DNA from: Neurospora crassa OR74A
Lineage: Eukaryota; Ascomycota; Sordariomycetes; Sordariales; Sordariaceae
Direction: 5' to 3'
Assembly (NCBI RefSeq): GCF_000182925.2
Contig: NC_026505.1
Location: 5,332,001-5,396,000 of the forward strand
DNA length: 64,000 bases
A program made the position numbers and the translations under genes. The notes beneath the pieces were generated by a model. The model searched no databases and was not told the origin of the DNA. It saw nothing but the letters and a program-made list of their open reading frames with translations. Position 1 is the first letter of the stretch. Each line of letters starts with the position of its first letter. Positions 1-12,229 of the stretch are shown here, piece after piece.

Positions 1-1241
1 GCAGCAGCAGAGTCGGAAACCAAGTGGTTTCCAAGGTGTGTGAAGGACACCTCCATGTTGGCCATGATGGCGAGTGGGTTGACGGAGGTAAACTCTGGAG
101 CACCAGCAGCTGGTCAGTAAGTGTCTGGGAGGGAAATTCGCAACAGTAACGTAGGGTCAGGCAGGTATCGTTGGGGAACGAGATAAGTAAGGTACTGTTG
201 GTATACGCCGCGGTCCAGCCTGTAGCTGTTGAGCGGGCTGTTGGGGAGGGATGTGTATTTCAGTGTTTACATGAACATGACACGCAAACAAGCGGCGTAC
301 CTTGAAGAGTTCACACCCGGAAGTTTTGTCGAAAGGTAAAAGGTGTGGCTGTCGTATTGCGGGTTGTCGCAATGCGGGACTATGGAAAGATGTAGATTAT
401 GGGCTTGGACGTCGTCTAAAAGGTCACATCATCGCATAACGGATTGGATCGGCGAGCGGGCTGTGTTGCGCGCGGGGGCTTTCGAAACGACGACACTGCC
501 AGAACGTCGAGGTGCTGATGCAGAGTGAGACCACTGATCGGCTCGCTTAAGGTTGTTCTTGGTGTTGTGAAGCAAATGGTTTGGTTGCCGCCGTTCAAGG
601 TCACGGTTGTTGTTTGCTTGGGGGAATTTTGCCGGTGGCCGACTTCCGTTCAGTTTGTGTTGGCGGACGGGTCACGGTTGCGGTTCAGGTTGGAGGTTCG
701 TCGTTCCCTTGTTTGATATCCGACGGCCTTCTATCAGCAGCCTCCAGTTCTGGGCTCAGCTGTTTGAGAAGCACGGGCAGTCATAGCGCCTGAAACTGCC
801 CTGTATTCTAGAAAGCGGGCAGCAAGTAGGTAGGTAGGTACTGGGAAACCGGCACAAGCTGCAGCGAAGGGAGCCAGGGTACCTAAGGTGGCGTTGAACC
901 GGGCGACCCAGGCGCGATCTCTTTCCCGGCAGGCGCAAATCGACGGGACCTAAGCCAATAGGTATCCGCCAAGCTGAAAAGATCCGTGCACCTCGCGCTT
1001 AGTCCCATTCGATTGTAACTTTTTTCGACTTTTTTCTCTGTGAACACCCCTGTCGTCACCAACCACTCCGCCCTCCACTAGTATCGACCCGGAACATCTG
1101 AATTTCTGCCAGTCTTCGCAGCCTTAATTCTTATCGACAACCTCATTACTACCACTTTCGACAACACGACTCTGAGAGCTCGGCGCGATCCCTTCCACCG
1201 AATCACTTATTACCGTCTGATAAGCGTGTCAACACAACAAG
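1..1241. other. Intergenic region upstream of IMP4
   Basis: No convincing gene is seen; reading frames are short and overlap on both strands. A TAGG-type repeat lies near 828-840. From about 1005 the plus strand becomes pyrimidine-rich, which is typical of a fungal 5' leader, so the IMP4 transcript probably starts in the last 200-250 bases. The left edge could hold the distal part of a neighbouring transcript, but no coding sequence supports this. Confidence 0.5.
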
Positions 1242-2260
1242 ATGATTGTAAGTGTCCCTGTCTACTCGTCATCTTCTCCAAGTTTCTCAATGTCCATGAC
1301 TAACATCTGCAATAGAGAAAGCAAGCTCGCCAAAGGCGGGACTACCTTTACCGAAGAGCCCTCCTGCTCAAGGAGGCCGAGGTTGCAGAGAAGCGCGCCA
1401 AGCTGAGGTCTGCCCTGGCCTCGGGCAAGCCACTCGACCCCGAGATTGCGAAGGACAAGGAATTGCGAAAGGACTTCGACTACGATGTTTCGAGGGATGT
1501 GAACGGAGACGCCATCGATATCGACGACGAATACTCGGAGTTGTCGGGTGTCATTGACCCCAGAATCTTGGTTACGACAAGTCGCGATCCCTCCAGCAGA
1601 CTCGGCCAGTTCAGCAAGGAAATCCGTCTCCTACTACCCACCAGTGTTCGGCTGAACCGTGGTAACCTCGTTTTGGAAGACCTTGTTGGCGCCGCCAAGG
1701 CGCAAAACTTGACGGATGTTGTTTTGCTACACGAGCACCGTGGTGTCCCTACCGCCATGACCATTTCCCATTTCGTACGTTGTCCCTCCAGGCATGTTGT
1801 TGTACTTGCAAAACGCATTTTCTAATCCTTGCTATAGCCCCATGGCCCGACGCTCATGGTCTCCCTCCACAACGTCGTTCTCCGCGCCGATATTCCCAAG
1901 TCGATAAAGGGCACAGTCAGCGAAAGCTACCCCAGGCTAATTTTCGAGGGCTTCAGCACCAAACTCGGTGAGCGAGTGGTCAAGATCCTCAAGCACCTCT
2001 TCCCTCCCCGCGAGCCGACACAGAAACCCAACGTCGGCAACAGAGTCATAACATTTGTCAACAACGACGATACGATTGAGGTCAGGCACCACGTCTATGT
2101 CCGCACCTCGTACGACTCGGTCGAGCTCAGTGAGGTTGGACCCCGGTTTACGATGAAGCCCTTCAAGATCACCATGGGCACCCTCGACAACAAGGATGCG
2201 GATACCGAATGGCACCTCAGCCAGTACACCAGGACCAGCAGGAAAAAGAACTACTTTTAA
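1242..2260 (+). CDS. imp4: U3 snoRNP protein IMP4 (Brix domain)
   Basis: Predicted 295-residue nucleolar protein of the small-subunit processome. IMP4 proteins bind the U3 snoRNA/pre-rRNA duplex and are needed for the early cleavages that give 18S rRNA. Exons read as 1242-1247, 1316-1774 and 1838-2260; the first intron follows only two codons (GTAAGT donor, AATAG acceptor) and the second has a GTACGT donor. The N-terminus (MIRKQARQRRDYLYRRALLL) is the family signature. The Brix domain begins around residue 83 with PRILVTTSRDPSSRL, and its C-terminal part contains the conserved GPRFTMKPFKITMGTL stretch. Length is normal for the family (about 290). The start is fixed by the conserved MI-RKQ junction across intron 1. 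It is in tandem with the downstream syntaxin, 2.6 kb away, so independently transcribed. Confidence 0.95.
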
Positions 2261-4899
2261 GCGGTGATTGGAACAAAAGGGCCGCTATAGTCGTGTTATT
2301 ATCGGTTGGATTGGGTGGGATGTCACAGCAAGTGAGCATGGCTTCCGAGACAAGTTGCTGCTGGGCCACGAACGTCAAGCACTGGACCTGATGATTGCGC
2401 CGGACAAACCTGAAAAAAGGATAGCCAGGGGAAACGCAAAGACACGATCTGGTGGCGGAAAGCCCTTTTCACCAATTTGTCTGCTGCTCAGTAGCAGGAG
2501 GCAATGGGAAGACCGCTCAGATGCCTAGCCGAATTCTCGCTTATATTCTCCTCTACCGCCCGAGGTAGTACGTGGCTGGCCAAGATAGCGAGTACTGTGT
2601 TCCAGCTTCGGCACTCTAGTGGAACCAGAGATGATCGCATCAACGTCTGACTGGTGATGGGCGTGGTTGCTGGGTCGGCTGCTTGCCGAGTGGCTGTGAG
2701 GATCGGAAGGTTCCCGCGGTGAAACGAGCATGTCATGTCTATCAACGACATGTCACACTGGAGGTAACGCACGCAACGATGGGGCTGGAGGATGGGACAA
2801 AAAAGGGAGCAGCAGTCTCATGAGATACCAATGTTGGGATTTGGATGTAATTTTAAGAGCATTGGGTTCACATATCAGGAAACGGACCGGAGTTGAGGGT
2901 GTAAAGGTATATCATTTCTCAGCTGAGCGCGGAATAAACAAAACATGTGGTCGAACGGGTGCTTCCATTTGGGACTGAGTGCTGGCATGTAAAGAAAGAA
3001 AGGCTGTTTGAGCGGCTCAGCAGCAAGGCGGGGACTTGGCTGAAGTGTGCAACTCAATGAGATCAGATCAGAAACATAAAGCAATTGGTCGATGAACTCG
3101 AAATATGATCTGCCAAGCTTTCTACCAGTGGGAAGGAAAAGGACCCCTTTTCTCCTTGGGGCTCCATTCCAAACAAAAGGGGGCGCGTCGACGTGGAGAC
3201 GGTGTTCCGTGGGGCCGCCTGCACGCTCTTTTGAAGGTTCCACACCGGCGATTGGTTCCTCACTTCCAACTCTGGGGACAGCGCAAGTGCCAATTGCCGG
3301 TTCACAATTGACGATATCGTCACAGGGCGGCAACAGAAAGATTTGTAGCTTGTCCATTCCTCTGCCATTGGAGAATTAGGCGATCAAAGTTTGCCATCCT
3401 CCCGTCCACGTGGTGAATGCGACGATAAGTCGGGGTTCTTGACAGCGGAGATTTTACCACGTTTAACACTCCGAGTTCATGCGGCTGTTAAAGCTGTACT
3501 TTGCGGTGCCCTCTTCCTTCCCATCTTTTGACAATAACAAACAACCTCTCAGCAGTCTGAAGTCGTCAGCTCTTGAAGCTTGTGCCTTGATGCTGCATTC
3601 CGTGCAGGATGCAGCTGACCTTGGGCACAGCAACAACTGGAGACGTGGGTCGGAAACCCGCTGTGACCGAGACTCTTTTCCCATTGTGGTTTTGAGTCGG
3701 AGTCTGGCTCAGCATTCATCATCAACAGAGAGACAGGGATATGGATCATCCATGGCCACGGTTCAAGACAGCTCCGTGGAATGATGTGAAGAAGCTTGGA
3801 ATATAGTGCAAACTCATCTGCAAACACCTTTCAGCCTCTCTCTCAGCCACCGCCCTGTTCAGCCCTTCTCCTCTCTGGAGCTTCGGTACATATAATTCTA
3901 GGCCTTCCCTCGATCAACGCCGTTCAGGGTTTGTGTCCTGCAATGTGAAGGACGTCTCTGATTTCATCGCATTGCTTGAGGTGTACAATAGATTGGACGA
4001 ATAATATATATCTTTTATCACTGGTACCATTCATATCCGAAGCCAACTTTTCTGAACATTTTCGCTCCGACACATAGAATCAAGAACACGGAACGAACCT
4101 TGTAAGAAACAAGAGCAAGAAAAACACGAGAAGAAGGATTTTGCGGGTCATTCGCTCCGTCCGGCCTCGGTACCTTGCTAACGAAAAGTGCCCTGAAACT
4201 AATCCGTCTTGGGACGACTAAGCCGTACTGCGTTAACAGCTCACGGCCGCACCGCCAAAATCCCAAAATCCCAAAAACTTGCCCGGCGTTAGAAGATCGC
4301 CAGCCCACAGCCCGCTTCCTTGGCCCCAAACCATTGGCCATTGGTCGCCCCTGGAACACTCCGTCGCTGCTGCACCCCCAAATTTAAACGAGAAGCGCTC
4401 CGTCGCTGCAGGTCACTGCCCTCTCCGTCTTTTTGCATTCAGTTCGTTCGGTGACTGGTCAGAGCAGAAGGAAGCAGCCTGTTCAAACGTCCGACGGTCT
4501 TTTTCGCTCGAGTTAGGTCAGCGGGCGGCATCATCCATCCATCAGTTCATGTGAGGCTGGCTGGGCTCTTGTTCTTACCTTCACTTCAGTTCCTTACAAC
4601 ACTCCTTCCTTCCGAGGTTCCCTTGTTGTCGACCACTTTCAGTTGCGACAACAAAAACACTGCAGTCAATCGATACCACCCGGCGCCCCCGGTCTTCCAT
4701 CGATCCGTACCTACCTACCTACCCAGGTTATTCCTATCTTAATCCATTAATCTATTGGCTTCTCCCCTCTTAACCTAAGTATTGTCACCATTGGAAAAAC
4801 GACAACCACCGCCAACCACTCCACCGGCACATCCACGTCCGTGCAATTGAATCGAGCACAAGCGGCTTCATCTCAGAAATTATCCAAACAGTAGCAACC
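2261..4899. other. Intergenic region between IMP4 and the syntaxin gene
   Basis: This 2.6-kb region should hold the IMP4 3' UTR and the promoter and leader of the syntaxin gene. The longest frame, about 160 codons on the minus strand at 2875-3357, has no recognisable motif or splice structure and I do not treat it as a gene. The last 500 bases on the plus strand are pyrimidine-rich and include TACCTACC repeats near 4707, as expected of a long Neurospora 5' leader. Confidence 0.5.
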
Positions 4900-6079
4900 A
4901 TGTCTTATAATCAAAATCCCTACGGTCAGCCTAGCCCTTACAACGACGGTCCTTCGGCCGAGGGCGGTTATGGCGGCAGCTATGGCGGCAACTATGGTGG
5001 AGGTTACGACAACAACGGCTACGGTCAAGTGAGCAAGCTCCCTCCATATGGTCCTTTGACGAACCTCTTCATCGCATCTCTCGACTCATTCAATCCGATG
5101 ATATCGAGTCGCAATGCAATTAACTAACCTACTCCCTTGCAGCAGCCCGAATCACACGAGATGCAGACATATGGCCAGCAACAACGTCAACCCCACGGCC
5201 CTGATACCACGGCCACCGGCGCTCCTCTATCCCAGCAAGAATTCTTGAACAGTGTCCGCGATGTCGAAGGCCACATCCAACAGTTCCGCGCAAACCTCGA
5301 CCAGATTCGCACTCTTCACCAACAGTCCCTCTCCGACACCAGCGGCCGCCCGCCCCCCGGCCTCGAGCAGCTGCAGGCCGTGACCGAGCAGCTCAAGTCA
5401 CAGATCAAGACCGAAGTCGACAACCTTGTCTCTGATGCCACCCGGACCGGCGACGGTACCTTCAACACCAAGAAGCGCCAGGCCGAGCGCCTCAGGGATC
5501 TGTACAAGGATGCTATTCAGGCCTACCTTGTGGAGGAGCGCCGCCACAAGGGCCAGATTGGCGAGCAGGCCGTTCGTCAGCTCTTGATTGTCAACCCCGA
5601 TGCGACGCCCCAGGAACAGGATGCTGTGCGCAACGGCGACATGCAGCAGGATCAGATCTTCCAGAGTGCTGTATGTTGTTCTCCACTTGAATTTCTTACT
5701 TTCACGCTTGCTAATTCCTGCCCAATAGCTTCTACAATCTAACCGCGTCGGCGCCGCCAAGGCCGTCCTCGGCAACGTACAAGCCCGCCACCAGGAACTC
5801 CTCCGCGTCGAGCAATCGATGCAAGAGCTCGCCCAACTTTTCGAGTACCTTAACACGCTCATCGTGCAGCAGGGCGAGGTCATCGCCGACGTGGTCCAAA
5901 AGACGGAACAGGTCAACGACAACATGGACAAGGGTATCCAGGAGGTTGACAAGGGCGTCAAGCACGCCCGCAACCGCCGCAAGCTCAAATGGTACTGCTT
6001 GCTGGTGTGCGTGCTCATCATTATTGCCATTGCGCTCGGTGTCGGCCTGGGCGTCTACTTCTCGAACAAGAAGAATTAG
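4900..6079 (+). CDS. sso1: Plasma-membrane syntaxin, Sso1/Psy1 family (Qa-SNARE)
   Basis: Predicted 335-residue Qa-SNARE that pairs with a Sec9/SNAP-25-type partner and a synaptobrevin to fuse secretory vesicles with the plasma membrane. Exons: 4900-5028, 5143-5670 and 5729-6079 (donors GTGAGC and GTATGT, acceptors TTGCAG and AATAG). Residues 1-43 are Gly/Tyr/Asn-rich. The Habc three-helix region follows from about residue 75. The SNARE motif contains LIVQQGEVI, with Q267 as the likely zero-layer glutamine. A basic patch (RNRRKLK) precedes a C-terminal membrane anchor at residues 307-330, leaving a short SNKKN tail. This is a complete tail-anchored syntaxin. N. crassa is reported to have more than one plasma-membrane syntaxin, and I cannot say which paralogue this is. 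The reading frame stays open well past the UAG (see next feature). Confidence 0.93.
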
Positions 6080-6379
6080 AGATTCGGTGGTGGTTCGGGA
6101 GGTTCAGACGCAGATGAGGCTGGTGGCTTAAAAGGGGCCACGCCGCCGCCGTCGCAGCAGCAGCAGGAGGCGCAACAGCAGTCACAGTCGCAGGCGCAGG
6201 TGATCCCTCCGGTGCCGGTTATTCCTCCATTGGTTCCGGTACCTGTGCCGCTCCCAACGGTTGTTCCAGCGCCAGTGCCTTCAGGCGGAGGTAATCACGC
6301 TTATGTTCCTCCGTCTCAAGGACTAAGTTGGAATGCTACGGTGGCTGGAGAACAGAGATCTTACAGTGCGGGCTGGTAA
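6080..6379 (+). other. In-frame open extension after the syntaxin stop codon
   Basis: Directly after the UAG at 6077-6079 the same frame runs open for 99 codons to a TAA at 6377-6379. The translation is compositionally protein-like: a Gly/Ser linker (FGGGSGGSD), a glutamine run (SQQQQEAQQQSQSQAQ), an alternating Pro/Val tract (IPPVPVIPP and similar), then GGGNHAYVPPSQGLSW and a C-terminal SAGW. It could be a C-terminal extension reached by stop-codon readthrough or alternative splicing, a recently lost C-terminus, or chance. I found no splice pair that clearly restores the frame. Confidence 0.5.
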
Positions 6380-7195
6380 TGGCTCCTACCAAACTCGACA
6401 CGTACACAACAAATACCCATGAGAGAAGAGAAAGGAGAAGGAAAGAGGGGAGTGGAAACGGATATATATGATATTCATACGGGTTGATATGTCAGCAAAG
6501 CATGTTTTACGCGAACGAACTGTTTCAGGACAACACACCCCGGGACGTAATAATCACGAACGACGCATGGATGGACGGATGGGACGGTGGATGACGGATG
6601 GACGGATCGAGGGTTTCTTTTTTTTCATGTTTCTTCTTGAGGTGTGCTACGGCTCAGCTTCTTCATGTTATACTCCCCCCCGTTTGGTTTTGTGGTGCAA
6701 AACTTGTTTACATTAGTAATTACTCTTTTTTTAACTCCGGATGGGTCGTTTTCATTTCGGTTTGCAGTTTCGACGTTGTGTATGACTGGAGCGAAAGAAA
6801 AACAATAGAACCCGATATAAACGCAACGACCCACACTCGCTCCTGTTGAAACCGAAACAGAGAGTTCCACGGCTCAGCTCTACGTAGTGAGTGAGCTTAT
6901 ATGATCTCAAGTAAAGCTTAAATGGACTACTGACTGTTGGTTGTATACTAACCTGACTCTTGTACCACTGACTCTTCACTCACAGTTCATCTGTTTACTT
7001 AGTCACTTCTTCACTTCAATCACACTCTCCCCATCTCCTTAAAACCTTCTCACAACCACTCTTTCCAGATTTCACTTTTTTTTCTCCAATTTTCCTAAAG
7101 CTCTCTCGAAGTTGTTCACCCGGTCACTTCACCTACCACTTCACCCATCACTTTCACTTTCAGTGTCACCCAGCCCCAAAACATCCTAAACCCCG

Positions 7196-7242
<47 letters not shown>

Positions 7243-8553
7243 TTATACAAATCTCCGAAGAACAGTGAGAAGGAGCTGGTTGTCTACCTAACAACAACAA
7301 CAACAACAACCTACTAACCATACATATACATATATTATCTAACATGTACCTATGTACCTAACTATCTAGGTAATCCTCTCTCTTTATTGAGAACTCTTTT
7401 GCTCCTTCATGAACTGAGTGCTCCACAGGCTGGCTTGCTGCTTGCTGCTCTTGAACAAGTTGCGAGTTGCGAGTTGCGAGGGCTTAAGTGAGATATATGG
7501 TAGGTAGGTGGTAAAAAGAAAAGTGATCTACGTACGTACGTACGTATTGGAAAAGAAAGGGTCAGCGAAACGATGGTGGGTGGGTTTGTGCCGGATCTTG
7601 ATCTTACCTGTGTAGAGGAGGGAGGGCATGTATCGTCAGTAAAGTAAGTGGCTGGGATTTCGAAGAATAGCAGGTAGTTGGAGAGTGGGAAAGACCTAAA
7701 GAAAAAAGAGAGAAAAAAAAAAAAGAAGAGACGCCGGGAATCGGTGGTTGGGCTTGTTTCTAAGGGTTTTTTTTTTTCTTTAAAAATTTTCTCTTTTTAT
7801 TTTGGGGGTGGGGGGGTGTTGAGATTGGCTGTTTCTGGGGTTGCTTAGAATTTGAGTCTAACTTTTAATATGAAAGGTGACTCGGAGGAGGCCCCGAGAA
7901 ATCACCCCGTACGGATGTCCCACGTTGGTTTTTATCGATACCCATGTTTCATTTTCATCTTCATCTTCATTCTCGTTTGTTTTGTGTTGTTCAGCGTATT
8001 TAAGCTCGTTTACTACAACTCCAAGGTGAGTATATACAACATACTAATTCGTCATATAATTACGAACATACCGAACTCCCCATCTGTAGAGTTGGCCCAT
8101 AAAAGCAGATAGAGAGAAGAGCATTGAAATCAACTCCATATTCAACCAAAATCAAATGCCAATTTGACCCCCGAAGCGTAACATGACATAACATGATGTA
8201 TGATGATAATGGATTGATGGTGATGATGATGACGATGATCGTGATGTGTAGTGATGAGGTCGTGTGGAATCGAGAGACAGAGAGAGAGGGAGAAGAGAGA
8301 GAAGTATTAAAAAAAAAGCATTACATCCTATCCCATCCAGGCCAACCTATGTAAAACACCATCCATCCATTCCCGCGTCTCCTTACCGCCAACAGACATC
8401 CTCAATCTCCTTACACCGTTACAGCAGTAGCAACAACCAAAAATGAACCCTTTTTAATGTACAACACACTGCTTTTCTACTTCGTTTCAAAACTTCATCG
8501 CTTTCTTTATTTCTCTTCCTTTTTTATGCTGCTAGAGTAATCTTGACATGCTT
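6380..8553. other. Convergent intergenic region between syntaxin and TOM70
   Basis: This region holds the 3' UTRs of two converging genes plus low-complexity DNA. It includes a G-poor pyrimidine-rich stretch at about 6971-7195, a 43-base A run, (ACA) repeats near 7290, a CGTA repeat at 7530-7546, poly-T near 7767, and GAT-rich sequence around 8200-8260. Frames of 60-87 codons are present but none resembles a protein. Confidence 0.5.
7196..7238 (+). repeat. Poly(A) homopolymer, 43 bases
   Basis: An uninterrupted run of 43 A follows a strongly G-poor block. It is the longest homopolymer in the window and likely length-variable between strains or assemblies. Confidence 0.9.
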
Positions 8554-10662
8554 TTACCGCATGCCGGGACCACCGCTCATGCCCTGGAGCTTGCTGGCCA
8601 GCTCGGGGTAGTTCTCCTGTACCTGGATCTGTGTCCTCGTGGCCTCGGCGTAGGAAAGGGCGTTAACAAGTTCGCCTTCGGTGCGGGCGAGCTCGGCGGC
8701 ACGCTCAAAGAACTTGAGGGCCTCGACGACCTTGCCCTGCTGGAGGAGGAGCTGGGCCATGGTGGCGACGGCAATGTCGCACTCGGGGTCGACTGGAATC
8801 ATTCATGTTAGCACACAAGATATGATAATTTGGTTTGAAATGGGGGCTATCTTACTGATGAGGGCCTTCTCGCAGAGCTGCTCAGCTTCGGCATAATCCT
8901 GCTTCCACTGGAAGAGGGCAAGAGCCTTGTTAATGAGGGGGAGAACGTTCATGCACATGGGCTTGGTCTCCTTCTCGAGGGCGATCGCGGTATCGAACTT
9001 CTCAATGGCTTCCTGGAATTTGTTCTGGTCGAGAAGAAGCTCGCCATAGTAGTTGTAGACATCGGGGGTCTGGTCGAAGTTCTTCATGCAGCGGCGGAAG
9101 GTGGCCATGGAAGAGGCAATGGAGCCCATCTTGTACTGGGTGACACCAAGCTGGATGTGGGAGAAGATGAAGTCGGAGTCGAGATCGATGGACTTCTGGT
9201 AATCCTTAGCAGCCTCGGCGAACTCCCCCTTGATGAAGTGGAGCTGGGCGCGGTGGTAGTAGATATCAGGGTCCTCGGCGTTCTGCTCAATGGCCTTGTT
9301 GAAGTCCTCCTCGGCCTTGTCGGGGTGACCTATAAAAGGGGTTAGCACAGGTCCAAGTTAACAGTTGAAGACAAAGACTTACCGAGCTCAAGGTTCATGC
9401 TAGCACGCTTGATGTAGCTCTGGGTCATGGCAGGGTCGAGCTCGATGGACTTGCTGAGATCGGCGAGAGCCTCCTCGTGCTTGCCCATGAGGCAGTGGAA
9501 GGTACCACGGAGGTTGTAGGCAAGAGCCTCATGAGGACCGAGCTCGCCGAGGTCGAGGGCCTTCTTGAAGGCGGCGGAGCCCTCCTCATAACCAGTACCA
9601 GTCTTGCTCTCCAAGTGCTTCAAGCCAAGCTGCAGCTGACCAAGACCGGTCTCCTCGGAGAGCTCAACAGAGTCCTCGAGACCCTCGGGGCGGGGCTTGG
9701 AGCGGAAGCTCTGGAGGTAGTTGCCAACAAAGGTGGAGCTGGGGAGCTTGGGAGGCTTTGTCTCGAGGATTTCCTTGGCCTTGTTCTCGGCGAACTTCTT
9801 GAGGAGGCGCTCGACGGCCTGGGCGCTCTGCTCGTTGCGGAAGCCGTCGATGATGCAGCTGGCAGTGAAGTCGAGGAGAGCGTCGCTGTAGCGGCTAAGC
9901 TGGTCGTAGGCATTGGCACGGCGGTTCAGGGCCTTGACGTAGTGGGGGTCGAGCTTGAGAGCGGCGGTGGTATCGGCGACAACCTGCTCCCACTGGGCGA
10001 GGGCATTGTGGCAAGCGGCGCGGTTGGAGTAGTAGACGGGGTCGGGCTTGCAGATGATGGCCTTGGAGTAAAGGTCGATGGCCTTGTTGAAGTCCTTGGA
10101 ACCGTAGGCCTTGTTTCCGAGCTCCTTCAGCTTGGCGGCGTACGCCTTGCGCTCGTCCTCGGATAGCCTGACGACGGATTCCTCATCGATCTCGGGCAGC
10201 TCGTCGGCGCTCTCGACGGCGGCGGCCTTGGGTTGTGTGGGAGCGGCCTCTTCTGTCTTGGAAGTAGAAGCCTTCTCGGCCTCCCCCTTCTCGGCCTGCT
10301 TCCGTTTCCTCCTTTCCTTCTTGCTGAGCTTGGGGCCGGACTCCTTCTGCTCCTGGGGGGAGTGGGCGCAAACGTTAGTAAACGAGAAGACCTCATGCAG
10401 CTGGGCAGGGCGCAGGGCAGCAGCGAGACGCGGGACGCGGGAAGATGCGCGGGAGAAGGATGCAACGTACTGATCCCTTGCGGAGATAGTAGACAACACC
10501 GGCGGTGGTGATGACGACGGAAACACCAGCAATGGTGTAGACAACAGCCTTGTGCTCCGAGACCCAGTTGGAGACGCGGTCCCAGATGGACGAGTCGGCC
10601 GGGACAGTGACGGGCGTGGCCGCCGGGATGGGGACGGAGGGCGGCGGGATGGTGGGAGCCAT
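8554..10662 (-). CDS. tom70: Mitochondrial import receptor TOM70
   Basis: Outer-membrane receptor of the TOM complex that recognises chaperone-bound preproteins, notably carriers with internal signals. Minus-strand exons: 10662-10471, 10352-9383, 9329-8856 and 8792-8554, together 624 residues. An N-terminal anchor at about residues 39-60 ([20 protein letters not shown]) is followed by a positively charged flank and a Lys/Glu-rich linker ([14 protein letters not shown]). Tandem TPR motifs fill the rest, e.g. [13 protein letters not shown]-type, [45 protein letters not shown] and [18 protein letters not shown]. The start is the only Met preceding the membrane anchor. Introns have GTACGT, GTAAGT and GTAAG donors, and all phases agree. 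It is convergent with the syntaxin gene and divergent from the lyase-like gene. Confidence 0.97.
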
Positions 10663-12229
10663 GGTTATTATGTGGTGATGGGTGTAGGAGAACCTCTAGT
10701 AGATAAGGTAAACAATCAGGGTATATACTAGATCGGAGTCGGCAGAGAGACGACCGAATGGCAAGGCTAGGTAATCGAGGAGACGAAGGGACGGCGGCGG
10801 CGGCGGCAAGTTCAGAGACAGATTCCGGCAACTGCTTCAATTGCAGTAAGTAACAAGCCAAGTGAAGTTCCTCTATTTTTTTGAGTGGATGATGCGGGTT
10901 CGTTCGCAAGGGTCGGACCCGGACTTGGATAGCGCGGCGGGCGGCGGCCACAGCCCACGGCAACGTAACTGGACTTCAAGGTTGGGCCCGGGGTACTCCT
11001 TCACTCCTCTACAGGTTTTCCCTCTTGGCACACGGCAGCGCAGTCCACAATAAGTCCACAGGTACGCGCACAGTCACTGAAAAAGGTAGTAGCAAATGGA
11101 ATCCTCAAGCTTGGTAATTGCTCGATGGCGTCGGTGGATGGGCAGACGTATGAATGTCTGTCTGCTGGGGCTCAAGCTCCGAGATCTTCGTCGTGCGAGA
11201 AAAAAAAAAAAAAAAAAAAAGTTGTTTTGACGCGGGCGGCAGTGCGGCTGGCGGCTGGGCAACCGGCAAACAAACTACCATACATACCTCTACGGTATTA
11301 CATATCATGAACTAAGGCCTAATGGGATGTAAATAGACAGTGTTGACCTCCAAAGCTGACGTGGTCTGAGCTCCTTCAAGCTGCTATTGCCAAGCCTTGT
11401 CAGGGCAGCTGGTGCCTGAATCCCCTCTGTTTACAGCTCAGCACTGTTGGTTTACACATGGACTACTCGGAGCTGAACATCCATTCCCCTTTCCCTTGGA
11501 TTTTCGGAACAACGGAGGTCGAAGTTTATAACAAGAATGAAGACTTCTACATTGTCTACTATCACAGACTAGATAAGCCCTGAGAATACTCTATTTCAGA
11601 TAACTCCAACCACCATTAACCCAAGTTCATCAACGTTCGTAGCTGAGATATCTCTCAACTCAGCCGAGGGGAAATGGAATAAACGCCAAGAATGACCGCA
11701 CACGGTGGGGTAAGCTTCGCTTATGTACGTCAAGCAAAAGCGGATCAGGGCAGCTTGGGTGGTTCCACTTTAAAGTTGAACGCCCCGCCATTCGACCATC
11801 AGGGCAGTGTCATCCCGTCCAGACCTTGTCGCTGCCGTCTTTGATGCAACTGTGACAGAACTTGACTCGTGGACTGCAGTGATTTCAGTTTATACATCCG
11901 TCTGTATCTTTTTGTTACATGTTTCATTCCTGCCATCACCGGCGGCTTCTTTTACCAATCATCGGTCATGTCGGCGCGAAGGATTGTTGATTTATCGGGC
12001 CCATCAGGTATGAGGAAACCTAAGCTGATAGATTTTATACATTATATTCCCCATGAAACGACCACAGAGAGCAATGAGTCAGCAAGCTGGATTGCATGTC
12101 ATATAAAACAGATAATACATTACGGATATCGTATTCTTCACCATTCACCTTCACTCTTCGGAGTCTCTAATCCATCGAGTCTATGCTGTTCCTCCATCTA
12201 GGTAACCTTCAAAGACAGGCACCCTCACA
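10663..12229. other. Divergent promoter region of TOM70 and the lyase-like gene
   Basis: This 1.57-kb region should hold both promoters. A 21-base A run (11200-11220) and a TACCTCTA octamer (11285-11292) are the only structured elements I can point to. No gene is apparent. Confidence 0.5.
11200..11220 (+). repeat. Poly(A) run, 21 bases
   Basis: Uninterrupted run of A in the TOM70/lyase divergent promoter region; likely length-variable. Confidence 0.85.

Noticed and set aside
2875-3357. 160-codon minus-strand frame between IMP4 and syntaxin
   Set aside because: No recognisable motif, overlapping frames on both strands, and no splice structure.
9477-10166. 229-codon plus-strand frame opposite TOM70
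   Set aside because: Leu/Val/Gly/Glu-rich shadow of the TPR coding sequence.
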